A stretch of DNA of 64,000 nucleotides from JAGNGI01 sp035448825 (GTDB taxonomy: Bacteria > Fidelibacterota > UBA2242), in contig DAOTJS010000002.1 in NCBI GenBank assembly GCA_035448825.1, forward strand, positions 1-64,000. The letters run 5' to 3'. The translations under genes were made by a program, and so were the position numbers. Every line of letters begins with the position of its first letter. Position 1 is the stretch's first letter. The notes beneath the pieces were generated by a model that made no database searches, was not told the origin of the DNA, and saw only the letters and a program-made list of their open reading frames with translations. Below, piece after piece: positions 44,018-53,745 of the stretch.

Positions 44018-45753
44018 AAAAATACGGAAAAATTACAGGCATTAATGGCAATATGATCACTGTCGCATGTGAGAGTGACATTATCCAGAATGAGGTCGGT
44101 TACGCCGTGGTTGGCGATGAGAATCTCAAGGCAGAGGTGATCCGCATTCAAGGCAATCTAGCTTATATGCAGGTCTTTGAAAGCACTAAAGGTCTGAAAG
44201 TCGGCGATAAAGTCGAATTCACCGGGCAAATGCTTTCGGTGCAACTCGGTCCCGGATTGCTCGGTATGGTTTATGACGGGCTCCAGAATCCATTGCACGA
44301 TCTGGCGGCCAAGTTCGGTTTTTTCCTCAAGCGCGGCGCAGTGATCGAGCCGCTGGATTCCAAGAAGGAATGGGACTTTAGACCGCGTGTCAAACCCGGC
44401 GATATTGTCCAGGCCGGTATCAGCCTTGGCAATGTCACCGAAGGTATTTTTGAGCACCAAATTTTTATGCCTTTCAACCTGCGTGGTGAATATACGGTCA
44501 AAACGATTGTGCCGAAGGGCCAATATAAAATAACCGAAACTATTGCCGTAATTACCAATGAAAAAGGTGACGAAACCAATTTGAAAATGTACTTCGAATG
44601 GCCGGTGAAAATTCCGATAACAGCTTATCGCGATAAATTCGTACCGACCGAACCATTGGTGACGCAAACCAGAATCATTGATACTTTCTTCCCGATTTCT
44701 AAAGGTGGTACTTATTGTATTCCCGGACCTTTTGGCGCCGGCAAAACGGTACTTCAACAAGTGACCAGTCGCTTTGCCGAAGCCGATGTCGTGATTATTG
44801 CGGCTTGCGGTGAACGCGCCGGTGAAGTAGTCGAAACTCTGCGCGAATTTCCAGAACTGACTGATCCGCGCACCGGACGATCACTAATGGATCGTACGAT
44901 TATTATTTGCAATACCAGTTCAATGCCAGTTGCCGCCCGTGATGCTTCAGTTTATACAGCTACAACGATGGGCGAATATTATCGCCAGATGGGATTGAAT
45001 GTTCTACTTCTGGCGGATTCCACTTCACGTTGGGCGCAAGCTATGCGGGAACTATCCGGTCGTCTGGAAGAAATTCCGGGTGAAGAAGCTTTCCCGGCTT
45101 ATCTCGAATCGCGCATTGCCCAGTTTTACGAACGGGCGGGAATTGTCGAGTTGCTTGATGGTCGTACTGGCAGTTTGACTATCGGCGGTACAGTTAGCCC
45201 GGCAGGTGGTAACTTCGAGGAGCCGGTAACTCAATCCACCTTGAAAGTGGTGGGTGCTTTTCATGGGCTTTCCCGCGATCGCTCTAATGCTCGTCGTTTC
45301 CCGGCTATTCATCCTCTGGATAGCTGGTCAAAATATACCAGTTTCATTCCATCGAATTTAATCGAAGATGCACGCAAAATCCTTTTCAAGGGTAATGAAG
45401 TGCACCAGATGATGTTGGTAGTCGGCGAGGAAGGCACTTCCCTAGAAGATTTTGAAATTTATATGAAATCTGAGTTTCTGGATGCGGTTTATCTACAGCA
45501 AAATTCTTTTGATCAGGTTGATGGCGCCAGTAGTCCCGAACGTCAGAAATACGTCTTCAGCAAGGTGCACGAGGTATTGATGACTAAATTCAATCTGACC
45601 GATAAAAACGACGCCCGCGATTTCTTCAATAAATTGCGGCAGGTCTTCATTGACTGGAATTATATTGATTTTAAAGACGATGAATTCAAACAACAAGAGC
45701 AGAAAATAAATCAATTGATCAAGGAAAAAGCCCGCGATGCAAAAAGTCTATAA
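44014..45753 (+). CDS. atpA: V/A-type ATPase catalytic subunit A
   Basis: A 579-residue catalytic subunit. The Walker A loop is GPFGAGKTVLQQ; the arginine/glutamate catalytic region is AACGERAGEVVE, and LLLADSTSRWAQAMRELSGRLEEIPGEEAFP is the Walker B and signature block. It has the long non-homologous insert (about residues 110-200) that separates V/A-type A subunits from F-type beta subunits. ATG overlaps the previous stop by 4 nt. Active-site residues all look intact. Confidence 0.97.
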   Translation: MKKYGKITGINGNMITVACESDIIQNEVGYAVVGDENLKAEVIRIQGNLAYMQVFESTKGLKVGDKVEFTGQMLSVQLGPGLLGMVYDGLQNPLHDLAAKFGFFLKRGAVIEPLDSKKEWDFRPRVKPGDIVQAGISLGNVTEGIFEHQIFMPFNLRGEYTVKTIVPKGQYKITETIAVITNEKGDETNLKMYFEWPVKIPITAYRDKFVPTEPLVTQTRIIDTFFPISKGGTYCIPGPFGAGKTVLQQVTSRFAEADVVIIAACGERAGEVVETLREFPELTDPRTGRSLMDRTIIICNTSSMPVAARDASVYTATTMGEYYRQMGLNVLLLADSTSRWAQAMRELSGRLEEIPGEEAFPAYLESRIAQFYERAGIVELLDGRTGSLTIGGTVSPAGGNFEEPVTQSTLKVVGAFHGLSRDRSNARRFPAIHPLDSWSKYTSFIPSNLIEDARKILFKGNEVHQMMLVVGEEGTSLEDFEIYMKSEFLDAVYLQQNSFDQVDGASSPERQKYVFSKVHEVLMTKFNLTDKNDARDFFNKLRQVFIDWNYIDFKDDEFKQQEQKINQLIKEKARDAKSL

Positions 45754-47047
45754 TAAAATTTTAAGCGTAACCGGCAACGTAATAACAGTAAAAGCCAGCA
45801 ACGTAGCTAACGAAGAGCTGGCGGAAATTTCTACCCAGCGCGGTAAATCTCTGGCGCAAGTCATTAAATTGGATGGCGACATTGTTTCGCTCCAGGTATT
45901 CGCTGGCAGTCAGGGCATCGCCACCAACGATGAAATCCGTTTTCTGGGGCATCCGATGCAGGTTACTTTCTCGGATAATATGCTCGGTCGCATTTTCAAC
46001 GGCAGTGGTGTGCCGCGCGACAAAGGTCCACAATTAACAGAAAATATGATCCAGATTGCTGGTCCTTCGGTCAACCCAGCTAAGCGCATCATACCCAGGC
46101 GAATGGTCAGAACCAATATCCCAATGATTGATGTGTTCAATTCTCTGGTTATTTCGCAAAAATTGCCGATTTTCTCGGTTTCCGGTGAGCCCTACAATGA
46201 GCTGTTAGCCCGCATTGCTTTGCAGGCTGAAGTGGATATGATTATACTTGGTGGCATTGGTTTGAAATATGATCAATATATGTTTTTTAAAAATACTCTG
46301 GAAGAAGGTGGCGCCTTGAGCCGTTCGATCTTTTTCATTCATACGGCTTCCGATCCAATCGTGGAAGGTTTAATGGTGCCGGATCTGAGTCTCGCTGTGG
46401 CGGAACGCTTTGCGCTCAAGGGGCGGGATGTGCTGGTTTTGCTGACCGATATGACCAATTTTGCCGACGCGCTCAAGGAAATTGCGATTACAATGGAACA
46501 GGTTCCATCCAACCGCGGTTATCCCGGCGATCTTTACAGTCAGCTGGCTGCGCGTTATGAAAAAGCCGTTGATTTCGAGGGCGCCGGTTCGGTTACAATT
46601 CTGGCAGTTACGACTATGCCGGGTGACGACGTTACCCATCCCGTTCCAGACAATACCGGTTATATTACTGAGGGACAATTTTACCTGCGGAACGGCCGCA
46701 TCGAGCCTTTTGGTTCCCTCAGTCGTTTAAAACAGCAAGTGAACAAAAGTACGCGGGAAGATCATCGCGCCATTATGGATGGTATGATTCAGCTTTACGC
46801 TCAATTCAAGGAAACTGAAGAAAAGCGTTCGATGGGATTCCGGATGAGTGATTGGGATCGCAAGTTGCTGAAGTACGGCGAGCGGTTCGAGAACGATTTG
46901 ATGGATTTGAAGGTCAATATTCCGCTTGAATCGGCTCTGGACCTCGGCTGGCAAATTCTGGCGGATTGTTTCGAGCCTCAAGAAACAGGTATGAAATCGG
47001 AATTGGTGCAGAAATTCTGGCCGAAGAAAGCAGAAGTGAGCGCTTGA
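45737..47047 (+). CDS. atpB: V/A-type ATPase subunit B
   Basis: A 436-residue regulatory, non-catalytic head subunit. It lacks a functional P-loop (SVSGEPYNELLARIA replaces GxxGxGKT), as expected. The MTNFADALKEIAITMEQVPSNRGYPGDLYSQLAARYEKA block and the C-terminal helical domain are typical. It overlaps atpA by 17 nt. Together A3B3 forms the rotary head. Confidence 0.96.
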   Translation: MQKVYNKILSVTGNVITVKASNVANEELAEISTQRGKSLAQVIKLDGDIVSLQVFAGSQGIATNDEIRFLGHPMQVTFSDNMLGRIFNGSGVPRDKGPQLTENMIQIAGPSVNPAKRIIPRRMVRTNIPMIDVFNSLVISQKLPIFSVSGEPYNELLARIALQAEVDMIILGGIGLKYDQYMFFKNTLEEGGALSRSIFFIHTASDPIVEGLMVPDLSLAVAERFALKGRDVLVLLTDMTNFADALKEIAITMEQVPSNRGYPGDLYSQLAARYEKAVDFEGAGSVTILAVTTMPGDDVTHPVPDNTGYITEGQFYLRNGRIEPFGSLSRLKQQVNKSTREDHRAIMDGMIQLYAQFKETEEKRSMGFRMSDWDRKLLKYGERFENDLMDLKVNIPLESALDLGWQILADCFEPQETGMKSELVQKFWPKKAEVSA

Positions 47048-47062
47048 TTCCTAAAATAAATC

Positions 47063-47674
47063 ATGGCGAAGATTAAACATACCAAGAATGAATTAAAAGC
47101 CCAGCGCGAAGCTTTAGCGCGCTACGAGCGCTTTCTGCCGACACTCGAATTGAAGAAAAGCCAGCTGGTTACTGAAATTCGGCATCTTAGTCTCGCAATC
47201 GAGCAGGTTGAGGAAGAGATCCAGAAAGTCGCCGAACAGGTGTTTACCTGGGTGGACGTTATGGCGGAAGACGTAGATTTAAAAGCCTGGCTTAAGCTCA
47301 AAGAAATCCAAACGGACGAAGGCAACATAGCCGGAATTGAAATCCGGATTTTCCGCCGGGTTGAATTTGAAGATGTGCCTTATGATTATTTCACGACGCC
47401 GCTGTGGGTTGATCGAGCTCTAATCGTCCTTAAAGACCAAATCGCGCGCCGGATTAAGATAAAAATTTTACAAGAACAGATTGAAGTTCTACAACAAGAG
47501 TTACGTGTCACCATTCAACGCATAAACTTGTTCGAAAAAGTTAAAATTCCCGAAACTCGGGAAAACATCCGCATAATCCAGATTTTTCTTGGCGACGCCC
47601 AGACGGCGGAAGTCGTGCGCGGTAAGATTGCCAAATCCAAGATTCAGAATAAAAGAGAGGCATTGAAGGTATGA
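47063..47674 (+). CDS. atpD: V/A-type ATPase subunit D (central rotor)
   Basis: A 203-residue rotor shaft protein: N-terminal KHTKNELKAQREALARYERFLPTLELKKSQL and C-terminal coiled helices that pair to form the central axle. The DUF-like KIPETRENIRIIQIFLGD region is the conserved C-terminal helix. Starts 15 nt after atpB and overlaps atpI by 4 nt. Confidence 0.92.
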   Translation: MAKIKHTKNELKAQREALARYERFLPTLELKKSQLVTEIRHLSLAIEQVEEEIQKVAEQVFTWVDVMAEDVDLKAWLKLKEIQTDEGNIAGIEIRIFRRVEFEDVPYDYFTTPLWVDRALIVLKDQIARRIKIKILQEQIEVLQQELRVTIQRINLFEKVKIPETRENIRIIQIFLGDAQTAEVVRGKIAKSKIQNKREALKV

Positions 47675-49521
47675 TCGTTCCGATGAAAAAAGTAGTGCTT
47701 TTCGTGCGAACTCCGGAACGAGACGCCGCCCTGAAGAAACTACGCAAATTAGGAGTAGTCCATATTCAGCATATCAAACCGCCGATTTCAGAGGATACTT
47801 CAAAAATTGAAAATGCCTTATATGCCATCGAAAAAAGTCTGGGCATTATCGAAGGCTATAATACACCACCTTCGTCAGAAAGCGTTGATCTCGAAAAATG
47901 CCGCAAGTTGGTTTCCGATATTATTGCTCTCGAAGCCGAAAAACAAAATCTGAAAACGAAAGTTGACGAGAAAAATAATTACTTGAATTGGTACAGTCGC
48001 TGGGGAATAATTTCCGAAAAAGACGTGGCTGAATTAAAAGAAAACGGGATATATCTGCGCTTATATGTAATTGATCGCAGTGTATTGAAAAATGTGCCCG
48101 AAGAAGCGGTCGTCGAAATTTTAAAGGAAGAAAAAAATCAACTACTGATAGCTTTTGTTGCTAGATCTGAAGATGTACGTCTTGATCTCAAAGAAGAACA
48201 AATTCCCCCGGAAGATTTTGACACAGTCACGCAAGAATTACAGAATTTTACTTCCCGATTAGCCGAAATTGACGAGCAACTTAGTCAGCTGGCTAAAAAG
48301 GCCGGTTTAATTCGTGCCTACCAGCAGGAACTTGAAAAACATCTGGAATTCGCCCGCGTGAGATCGGGAATGCAGGATGCGGAAGAGATAACCTATTTGC
48401 AAGGATATTGTCCTTCGGATGATGTATCCAAATTAATGCAGGCGGCCAGTGCCGATGGTTGGGGCATTATGAGCGCTGACCCGGATGAGACCGATAATCC
48501 ACCGACTTTATTAAAAATGAATAAAATAGCCCGGCTAATCCAACCGGTGTTAGACTTTCTCGGTACTGTCCCCAGTTATCGAGAATATGATATTAGCCAG
48601 TACTTTTTAATTTTCTTTGCGTTATTCGTAGCAATGATTATCGGCGATGCCGGTTATGGCTTGATTTTTTCCCTGATAGCTATATTTGCCCATTATAAAT
48701 TGGTAAAGCAAGGAAAACCATTACCGCTCTTTTTAAAATTGCTATATCTGCTTAGTATATGTACTATTGGATGGGGCACTATAACCGGCAATTGGTTTGG
48801 ATCTATCCAGATTTCCGGTTTGCCATTATTAAAGGCTTTGACAATACCTCAACTTGCTACTTTTCCGGAATTATTCCCCGACCTGAAAGTCAATCCTCAG
48901 GATCAGGTTATGTTTATTTGTTTTACCGTTGGTGTAACGCAATTAGGGTTGGCCAACATTATGAATTTTATCAATAACTTGCCGCATCTGAAAGCACTGG
49001 GTAATCTGGGATGGTTTGGGGTAACCGTAGGCGCCTTTTTACTCGTGTTAAATTTAGTTTTGAAGATGCCGTTACCTTCTTTTACGGTACCTTTAATTGG
49101 CTGTAGTGTAGTGGCAATAGTTGTATTTATGCGCCAGGAGAGCGGGATTAGCTTCTGGAAAGGAATCACCCGAGGATTGGGAGACGGATTTGCGACTTTT
49201 CTGGACGTGATCAGTTCATTTTCGAAAATTATCTCTTATATTCGACTATTTGCCGTTGGTATGGCGACTGTGGCAATTGCTACCAGCTTTAACCAAATTG
49301 CCACATCATTGCTGAAAGGTTTTACTTTCCCAGCTGGCATATTGATATTATTGATTGGACATGGACTCAACATCGTGATGAGTATCCTTTCAGTCATTGT
49401 GCATGGAATTCGTTTAAATGTCCTGGAATTTTCAGGTCAATTAGGTATGGAGTGGTCTGGATATAAATATGAACCATTCCGAGAAAAAATACAAAATTTA
49501 ACAGAAAGGGAAATACAATGA
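47671..49521 (+). CDS. atpI: V/A-type ATPase membrane subunit I (a-subunit)
   Basis: A 616-residue stator subunit. The N-terminal cytoplasmic half is helical and charged and binds the peripheral stalks; the C-terminal half has seven or eight transmembrane segments, starting near FLIFFALFVAMIIGDAGYGLIFSLIAIF. The ion-channel arginine is expected in SKIISYIRLFAVGMATVAIA. The protein overlaps atpD and atpK by 4 nt each. It is somewhat shorter than many I subunits but has all expected parts. Confidence 0.93.
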   Translation: MIVPMKKVVLFVRTPERDAALKKLRKLGVVHIQHIKPPISEDTSKIENALYAIEKSLGIIEGYNTPPSSESVDLEKCRKLVSDIIALEAEKQNLKTKVDEKNNYLNWYSRWGIISEKDVAELKENGIYLRLYVIDRSVLKNVPEEAVVEILKEEKNQLLIAFVARSEDVRLDLKEEQIPPEDFDTVTQELQNFTSRLAEIDEQLSQLAKKAGLIRAYQQELEKHLEFARVRSGMQDAEEITYLQGYCPSDDVSKLMQAASADGWGIMSADPDETDNPPTLLKMNKIARLIQPVLDFLGTVPSYREYDISQYFLIFFALFVAMIIGDAGYGLIFSLIAIFAHYKLVKQGKPLPLFLKLLYLLSICTIGWGTITGNWFGSIQISGLPLLKALTIPQLATFPELFPDLKVNPQDQVMFICFTVGVTQLGLANIMNFINNLPHLKALGNLGWFGVTVGAFLLVLNLVLKMPLPSFTVPLIGCSVVAIVVFMRQESGISFWKGITRGLGDGFATFLDVISSFSKIISYIRLFAVGMATVAIATSFNQIATSLLKGFTFPAGILILLIGHGLNIVMSILSVIVHGIRLNVLEFSGQLGMEWSGYKYEPFREKIQNLTEREIQ

Positions 49522-49940
49522 ATATTGGAATGATCGGTCCGGCGGCCGCTTTGGGATTGTCGGCCCTTGGTTCGGTTCTGGGATGCGGCGTAGCCGCTCA
49601 GACTGCCGTCGGAGGCTGGAAAAAATGTTTCGCCAACAACAAACCGGCACCTTTTATGCTAGTTGCTTTTGCCGGAGCGCCGCTAACTCAGACAATCTAC
49701 GGATTTCTTTTGATGCTTTTTATAAGTGGAAGTGATAAAGATCCTTTGACCCAGCTATGTGCAGGCATTTTTGGCGGAATGGCAATCGGTTTTTCCTCAG
49801 TTCTTCAGGGTAAAGTTGCGGCACGCGCAGCCGATGCGCTGGCCGAAACCGGTAAAGGAACGGCCAATTATTTTATGGTAATTGGTATCGTAGAAACTGT
49901 TGCCGTTTTCGTGCTGGTTTTCATGTTATTGACACTATAA
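49518..49940 (+). CDS. atpK: V/A-type ATPase proteolipid subunit K
   Basis: A 140-residue four-helix proteolipid, a fused pair of c-type hairpins. Only the second hairpin has the ion-binding carboxylate (Glu126 in GIVETVAVF); the first carries Thr57-Gln58 (APLTQTIYG), and LQGKVAA supplies Gln97. These positions align with Thr64, Gln65, Gln110 and Glu139 of the Enterococcus hirae sodium V-ATPase ring, which bind Na+. The ring is therefore predicted to carry sodium. Last gene of the operon. Confidence 0.93.
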   Translation: MNIGMIGPAAALGLSALGSVLGCGVAAQTAVGGWKKCFANNKPAPFMLVAFAGAPLTQTIYGFLLMLFISGSDKDPLTQLCAGIFGGMAIGFSSVLQGKVAARAADALAETGKGTANYFMVIGIVETVAVFVLVFMLLTL

Positions 49941-49959
49941 TTCGGCTCTTAAAATCAAT

Positions 49960-49984
49960 GGACGAGCAAACTGTTTGTTCGTCC
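49960..49984 (+). terminator. Hairpin after the V/A-ATPase operon
   Basis: An 11-bp stem (GGACGAGCAAA at 49960-49970 with TTTGTTCGTCC at 49974-49984, one G-T pair) and a 3-nt loop, 19 nt after the atpK stop. The following sequence is only moderately T-rich, so it may be a terminator or an mRNA-stabilising 3' hairpin. Confidence 0.55.
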
Positions 49985-50206
49985 AGTTGCTATTCATTTA
50001 GTTATAACCTAGCCTCTATAATCTCAAGAGTCGTGATTTTTAAAAATATCATCCAATCCGCTGATCGAATAATCGCTTTTTTAATGTAAAAAAACTACCC
50101 CCTTATTGGAAACCTCCTGAGAGTTCAATATATTCATTTTGATGAGCGATTATCCATTTAATCCATTGAGAAATTTGAAAACTGGTGCCAATTTCAAGGA
50201 GACAAA

Positions 50207-51598
50207 GTGCCAAGCCTGACATTTCTGGGTGCGACCGGTACAGTAACCGGTTCACGCTATTTATTAAAAACCGAACATAAGCAATATCTAATAGATTGCG
50301 GTTTATTTCAAGGTTTAAAGGAATTACGTTTACGTAATTGGGAGCCGTTTCCTATTTCGCCGGAAAATATTGATGCTGTAATCCTTACGCATGCTCATAT
50401 TGACCATACCGGTTATTTACCTCGTTTGGTGCGCCAGGGTTTTAAGGGAGCAATCTATGCTACTACAGCTACGACTGACCTTTGCCAAATCTTGTTACCT
50501 GATTCAGCCCATTTGCAAGAAGAAGACGCCGATTACGCGAATAAAAAACATTTTTCCAAACATAGTCCGGCCTTGCCGCTTTATACCACGGAAGATGCCC
50601 TGAAGGCGCTGGATTTATTTAAGCCGATTGCCTATGGTAGTCGTTTACAATTGGACGATGGAGTATCTCTAACCTTTCACGATGCCGGTCATATCTTGGG
50701 TTCTTCTTTTATTGATCTGCATCTACCTTTTGACGGTGAAGAACGGCGCTTATTGTTTTCCGGTGATTTAGGGCGACCAAATCAGCCGATTTTACGCGAT
50801 CCGCAAGCGGTTTTTGGCACTGATTATCTAATTGTCGAGTCAACTTACGGAGATCGCTTACATAGTAACGAAGACCCGAAAGAAGCTCTGACGCGGATCA
50901 TTAACGAAAGTGTCCGGCGCGGCGGAGTACTTGTGATACCATCTTTTGCCGTCGGTCGAACTCAAGAGTTACTTTACACCATCCGCGAATTGGAAGAAGC
51001 CAATCGGATTCCACATTTAACGATCTATATGGATAGCCCATTAGCCATCAAGGCTACGAAAATATTTTCTAAAAACAAGCAGGATTTCGATCTGACATCT
51101 AAAGTCTTAGAATTAGAGGGCAAGAATGTATTGCAAACGGCTCAATTGCACTTTGCACAAACACAGGAAGAGTCCAAAGCTATTAACAAAATAAAAAACA
51201 ATGCCATCATCATTTCTGCGAGTGGTATGGCTACCGGTGGAAGAATCCTGCACCACCTTTTCAATCGTTTACCCGATCCCAAAAATACCGTCCTATTTAT
51301 CGGCTATCAGGCAGTCGGCACACGCGGTCGCACGATTCTGGATGGTGCTGAAAGTGTCAAAATTCACGGACAATATGTCCCGATTCGGGCGCATATTGAA
51401 AATATCACTAGCTTCTCGGCGCATGCTGATTATAATGAGATTTTAGCCTGGTTATCGAATTTTAATTCTGCTCCGCGAAAAGTTTTTATAGTTCATGGCG
51501 AACCGGAGCCAGCCAGCAGTTTGAGTGAAAAAATCAACCAGCATTTCGGCTGGTCAACCGAATTGCCAGAATATCTGAGTCAACATCAGATTAGTTAA
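50207..51598 (+). CDS. MBL-fold beta-CASP ribonuclease-like protein
   Basis: A 463-residue metallo-beta-lactamase/beta-CASP protein of the bacterial CPSF/YSH1-like family, predicted RNA-processing nucleases. The metal motif is LTHAHIDHTG, with later ligands in DAGHILGSS and SGDLGRP. The beta-CASP part has VIPSFAVGRTQELLY, ISASGMATGGRILHHL and SFSAHADYNE, plus the closing VHGEPEPA. GTG start with AAGGAG 6-7 nt upstream. All catalytic residues look intact. It stands alone with weak spacing to rarA. Confidence 0.92.
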   Translation: MPSLTFLGATGTVTGSRYLLKTEHKQYLIDCGLFQGLKELRLRNWEPFPISPENIDAVILTHAHIDHTGYLPRLVRQGFKGAIYATTATTDLCQILLPDSAHLQEEDADYANKKHFSKHSPALPLYTTEDALKALDLFKPIAYGSRLQLDDGVSLTFHDAGHILGSSFIDLHLPFDGEERRLLFSGDLGRPNQPILRDPQAVFGTDYLIVESTYGDRLHSNEDPKEALTRIINESVRRGGVLVIPSFAVGRTQELLYTIRELEEANRIPHLTIYMDSPLAIKATKIFSKNKQDFDLTSKVLELEGKNVLQTAQLHFAQTQEESKAINKIKNNAIIISASGMATGGRILHHLFNRLPDPKNTVLFIGYQAVGTRGRTILDGAESVKIHGQYVPIRAHIENITSFSAHADYNEILAWLSNFNSAPRKVFIVHGEPEPASSLSEKINQHFGWSTELPEYLSQHQIS

Positions 51599-51630
51599 AA
51601 TGTGGTATATTTAAGCAAGGAATAATATCA

Positions 51631-52965
51631 ATGGATTTGTTTGAAACGAATCCGAAAAATACGAATTTGTTGCCGCCGTTAGCGGAGCGAATGCGTCCAC
51701 GACGGCTCGAGGATTTTGAAGGACAAGAAGAAATCGTCGCGGAAGGCAAAATCTTGCGGAAGGCTTTAGAATCCCGGAAAATTTTCTCGATGATTCTATG
51801 GGGACCGCCGGGTAGTGGCAAAACTACTTTAGCCAAAATTATCGCCAATTACGTAGATGCCGATTTTTACCAGATCAGCGCTGTATCGGCTGGAGTCAAA
51901 GAAGTGCGCGCCATTATTGATAAAGCGGCTTATAATCGTGGTCAAAACCGCTCGACCCTGCTGTTTATTGACGAAATTCACCGCTTTAACAAAGCCCAGC
52001 AGGATGCTCTCTTGCATGCCATCGAGGACGGGTCATTGGTTCTAATCGGAGCAACGACCGAAAATCCCTCTTTTGAAGTGATCTCGCCGCTCATTTCGCG
52101 TTGTCGGGTGTTGAAGTTGGAAGGGTTATCCGACGAAAATCTGGCAAATATCATTGATGCGGCTCTCGCTAAAGATATTATTCTGTTGAAGTATAAAATT
52201 GAATTTGAACCGGGCGCTAAGGATTTTTTAATTAAAAATGTTAACGGTGATGCTCGCAAATTATTGAATGCGATCGAAATTTGCCAGCAAATAGCGGCGC
52301 CGCAGGAAGGGGCGGAATTTATAATAACTATTGATTTAATTAAAGAAGCACTCCAGCAAAGACGGCAATTATACGATAAAACCGGCGATTACCACTATGA
52401 CACTATTTCGGCTTTCATCAAAAGTGTGCGCGGCAGTGATCCGGACGCCGCCGTTTACTGGATGGCTTTGATGTTGGAGGGTGGTGAGGATCCACTATTC
52501 ATCGCTCGCCGATTGATTATACTGGCCAGTGAAGACATCGGCAATGCCGACCCGTCGGCTTTGCCGTTAGCGACTGCCGGCTTTCAAGCGGTGCATGCTA
52601 TTGGTATGCCCGAAGCCGCTATTGTTCTCGCCCAGGTCACGACTTATCTGGCATCCACGTTCAAAAGCAATGCTTCCTATATGGCATTAGAGAATGCCCG
52701 TCAGGAGCTTAAGGAAGGTAACGCGCCCAGCGTTCCCCTGCACTTGCGCAATGCGCCAACCAAACTAATGAAAGCCCAGGGTTATCATAAGGGTTATCGT
52801 TATCCCCATAATTATACAGATCATTTTGTGAAAGAGAATTATTTCCCGGGCAATGGCCCGGCGCCGACGTTTTATCAACCGACCAATATCGGTCGAGAAA
52901 AGTTCCTGCGTGAGCGCCTGGAACAGCTTTGGCCGGAGCGCTACCGAAGGACGAAAAATTCCTGA
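51631..52965 (+). CDS. rarA: Replication-associated recombination protein A
   Basis: A 444-residue AAA+ ATPase of the RarA/MgsA/WRNIP1 family, which acts at stalled replication forks. LAERMRPRRLEDFEGQEEIV opens the protein; Walker A is GPPGSGKTTLAKI, Walker B LLFIDEIHRFNKAQQDALL, and sensor 1 ATTENPSFEV. The C-terminal tetramerisation region has SAFIKSVRGSDPDAAVYWMALMLEGGEDP and the conserved closing KAQGYHKGYRYPHNY. Full length. Starts 32 nt after the MBL gene. Confidence 0.96.
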   Translation: MDLFETNPKNTNLLPPLAERMRPRRLEDFEGQEEIVAEGKILRKALESRKIFSMILWGPPGSGKTTLAKIIANYVDADFYQISAVSAGVKEVRAIIDKAAYNRGQNRSTLLFIDEIHRFNKAQQDALLHAIEDGSLVLIGATTENPSFEVISPLISRCRVLKLEGLSDENLANIIDAALAKDIILLKYKIEFEPGAKDFLIKNVNGDARKLLNAIEICQQIAAPQEGAEFIITIDLIKEALQQRRQLYDKTGDYHYDTISAFIKSVRGSDPDAAVYWMALMLEGGEDPLFIARRLIILASEDIGNADPSALPLATAGFQAVHAIGMPEAAIVLAQVTTYLASTFKSNASYMALENARQELKEGNAPSVPLHLRNAPTKLMKAQGYHKGYRYPHNYTDHFVKENYFPGNGPAPTFYQPTNIGREKFLRERLEQLWPERYRRTKNS

Positions 52966-53226
52966 AATAATTATATATATCTATACAAAATTTCGATACG
53001 GATTATTAAATAATTATCAATTAAGAACAGATTTTTAAACCGGTAAATAAAAATTAATATCTCCGACGGACATAACGACTATTTGGTAAATTCTTTTTAT
53101 TTTCAATGTGCTAATTAAAATCAGATGAAGTTTACCAATAAGTATATTTGTAAAAAAAAGCTTGATTATTTCTAATAGTTAATTTATTTTGAAGTGTAAT
53201 TTACAAAACGCTATAGGGGCGATGTA

Positions 53227-53484
53227 ATGAGAAGAAAAATAGTTAGAGTTGGTGCAAGCCTGTGTGTGCTATTACCCAAAGAGGTGGTTAGAACTATGGG
53301 ATGGGATTTCGAAGATGAAATCAATTTGATTTTGGACGAGGAAAATGAAGTGGTGATATTGCGTAATCCGAAAAATGAGTCAGTCGAGAAAAAAACGATG
53401 ATGGATCACTTCGACAAGTTTCTCGAAAATTACGGAAAGGAACTGGATAATCTGGTTGCCGATCGGGAACCTCAAATCCAATAA
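53227..53484 (+). CDS. AbrB/MazE-type swapped-hairpin DNA-binding protein, copy 1
   Basis: An 85-residue protein whose first ~50 residues form an AbrB/SpoVT domain (RKIVRVGASLCVLLPKEVVRTMGWDFEDEINLIL). The C-terminal tail is helical and acidic, suitable for binding a toxin partner. The segment up to about 50 is clearly homologous to the next gene. It is the first of three tightly spaced genes; 18 nt separate it from copy 2. Role as antitoxin and autoregulator is inferred. Confidence 0.82.
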   Translation: MRRKIVRVGASLCVLLPKEVVRTMGWDFEDEINLILDEENEVVILRNPKNESVEKKTMMDHFDKFLENYGKELDNLVADREPQIQ

Positions 53485-53502
53485 CCAGGAGAAAAGGATA
53501 AG

Positions 53503-53745
53503 ATGAAAAGGAAAATAATTCGGGTGGGTTCCAGTAAAGGTGTCTTATTACCACGCGAAGTAACTAAGGCTATGGGTTGGGGTTTTAGTTCCGAAATCGA
53601 ACTTAGTATTGATGAAGAGAAGCATGAGGTTTATCTGAAAAGTTTAAAAGTCAGTGTACCGCTTGATTATGAGATTGATCACTTGCGTCAACTGGAAGAA
53701 GTGACGGAAGATTATGCCGATTTGCTGGAGGGTACCAATGACTGA
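53503..53745 (+). CDS. AbrB/MazE-type swapped-hairpin DNA-binding protein, copy 2
   Basis: An 80-residue paralogue of the preceding gene (KRKIIRVGSSKGVLLPREVTKAMGWGFSSEIELSI) with a different acidic C-terminal tail (LRQLEEVTEDYADLLEG). AGGAGAAAAGG lies before the ATG. It overlaps the Doc-like gene by 8 nt, the usual coupling of an antitoxin to its toxin. Diverged tails on near-identical DNA-binding heads suggest that only this copy binds the partner, or that the two form heterodimers. Confidence 0.82.
   Translation: MKRKIIRVGSSKGVLLPREVTKAMGWGFSSEIELSIDEEKHEVYLKSLKVSVPLDYEIDHLRQLEEVTEDYADLLEGTND

Noticed and set aside
44158..44760. A 200-codon open frame on the minus strand inside atpA
   Set aside because: It is antisense to a highly conserved catalytic subunit and encodes a His/Phe/Arg-rich sequence with no family features.
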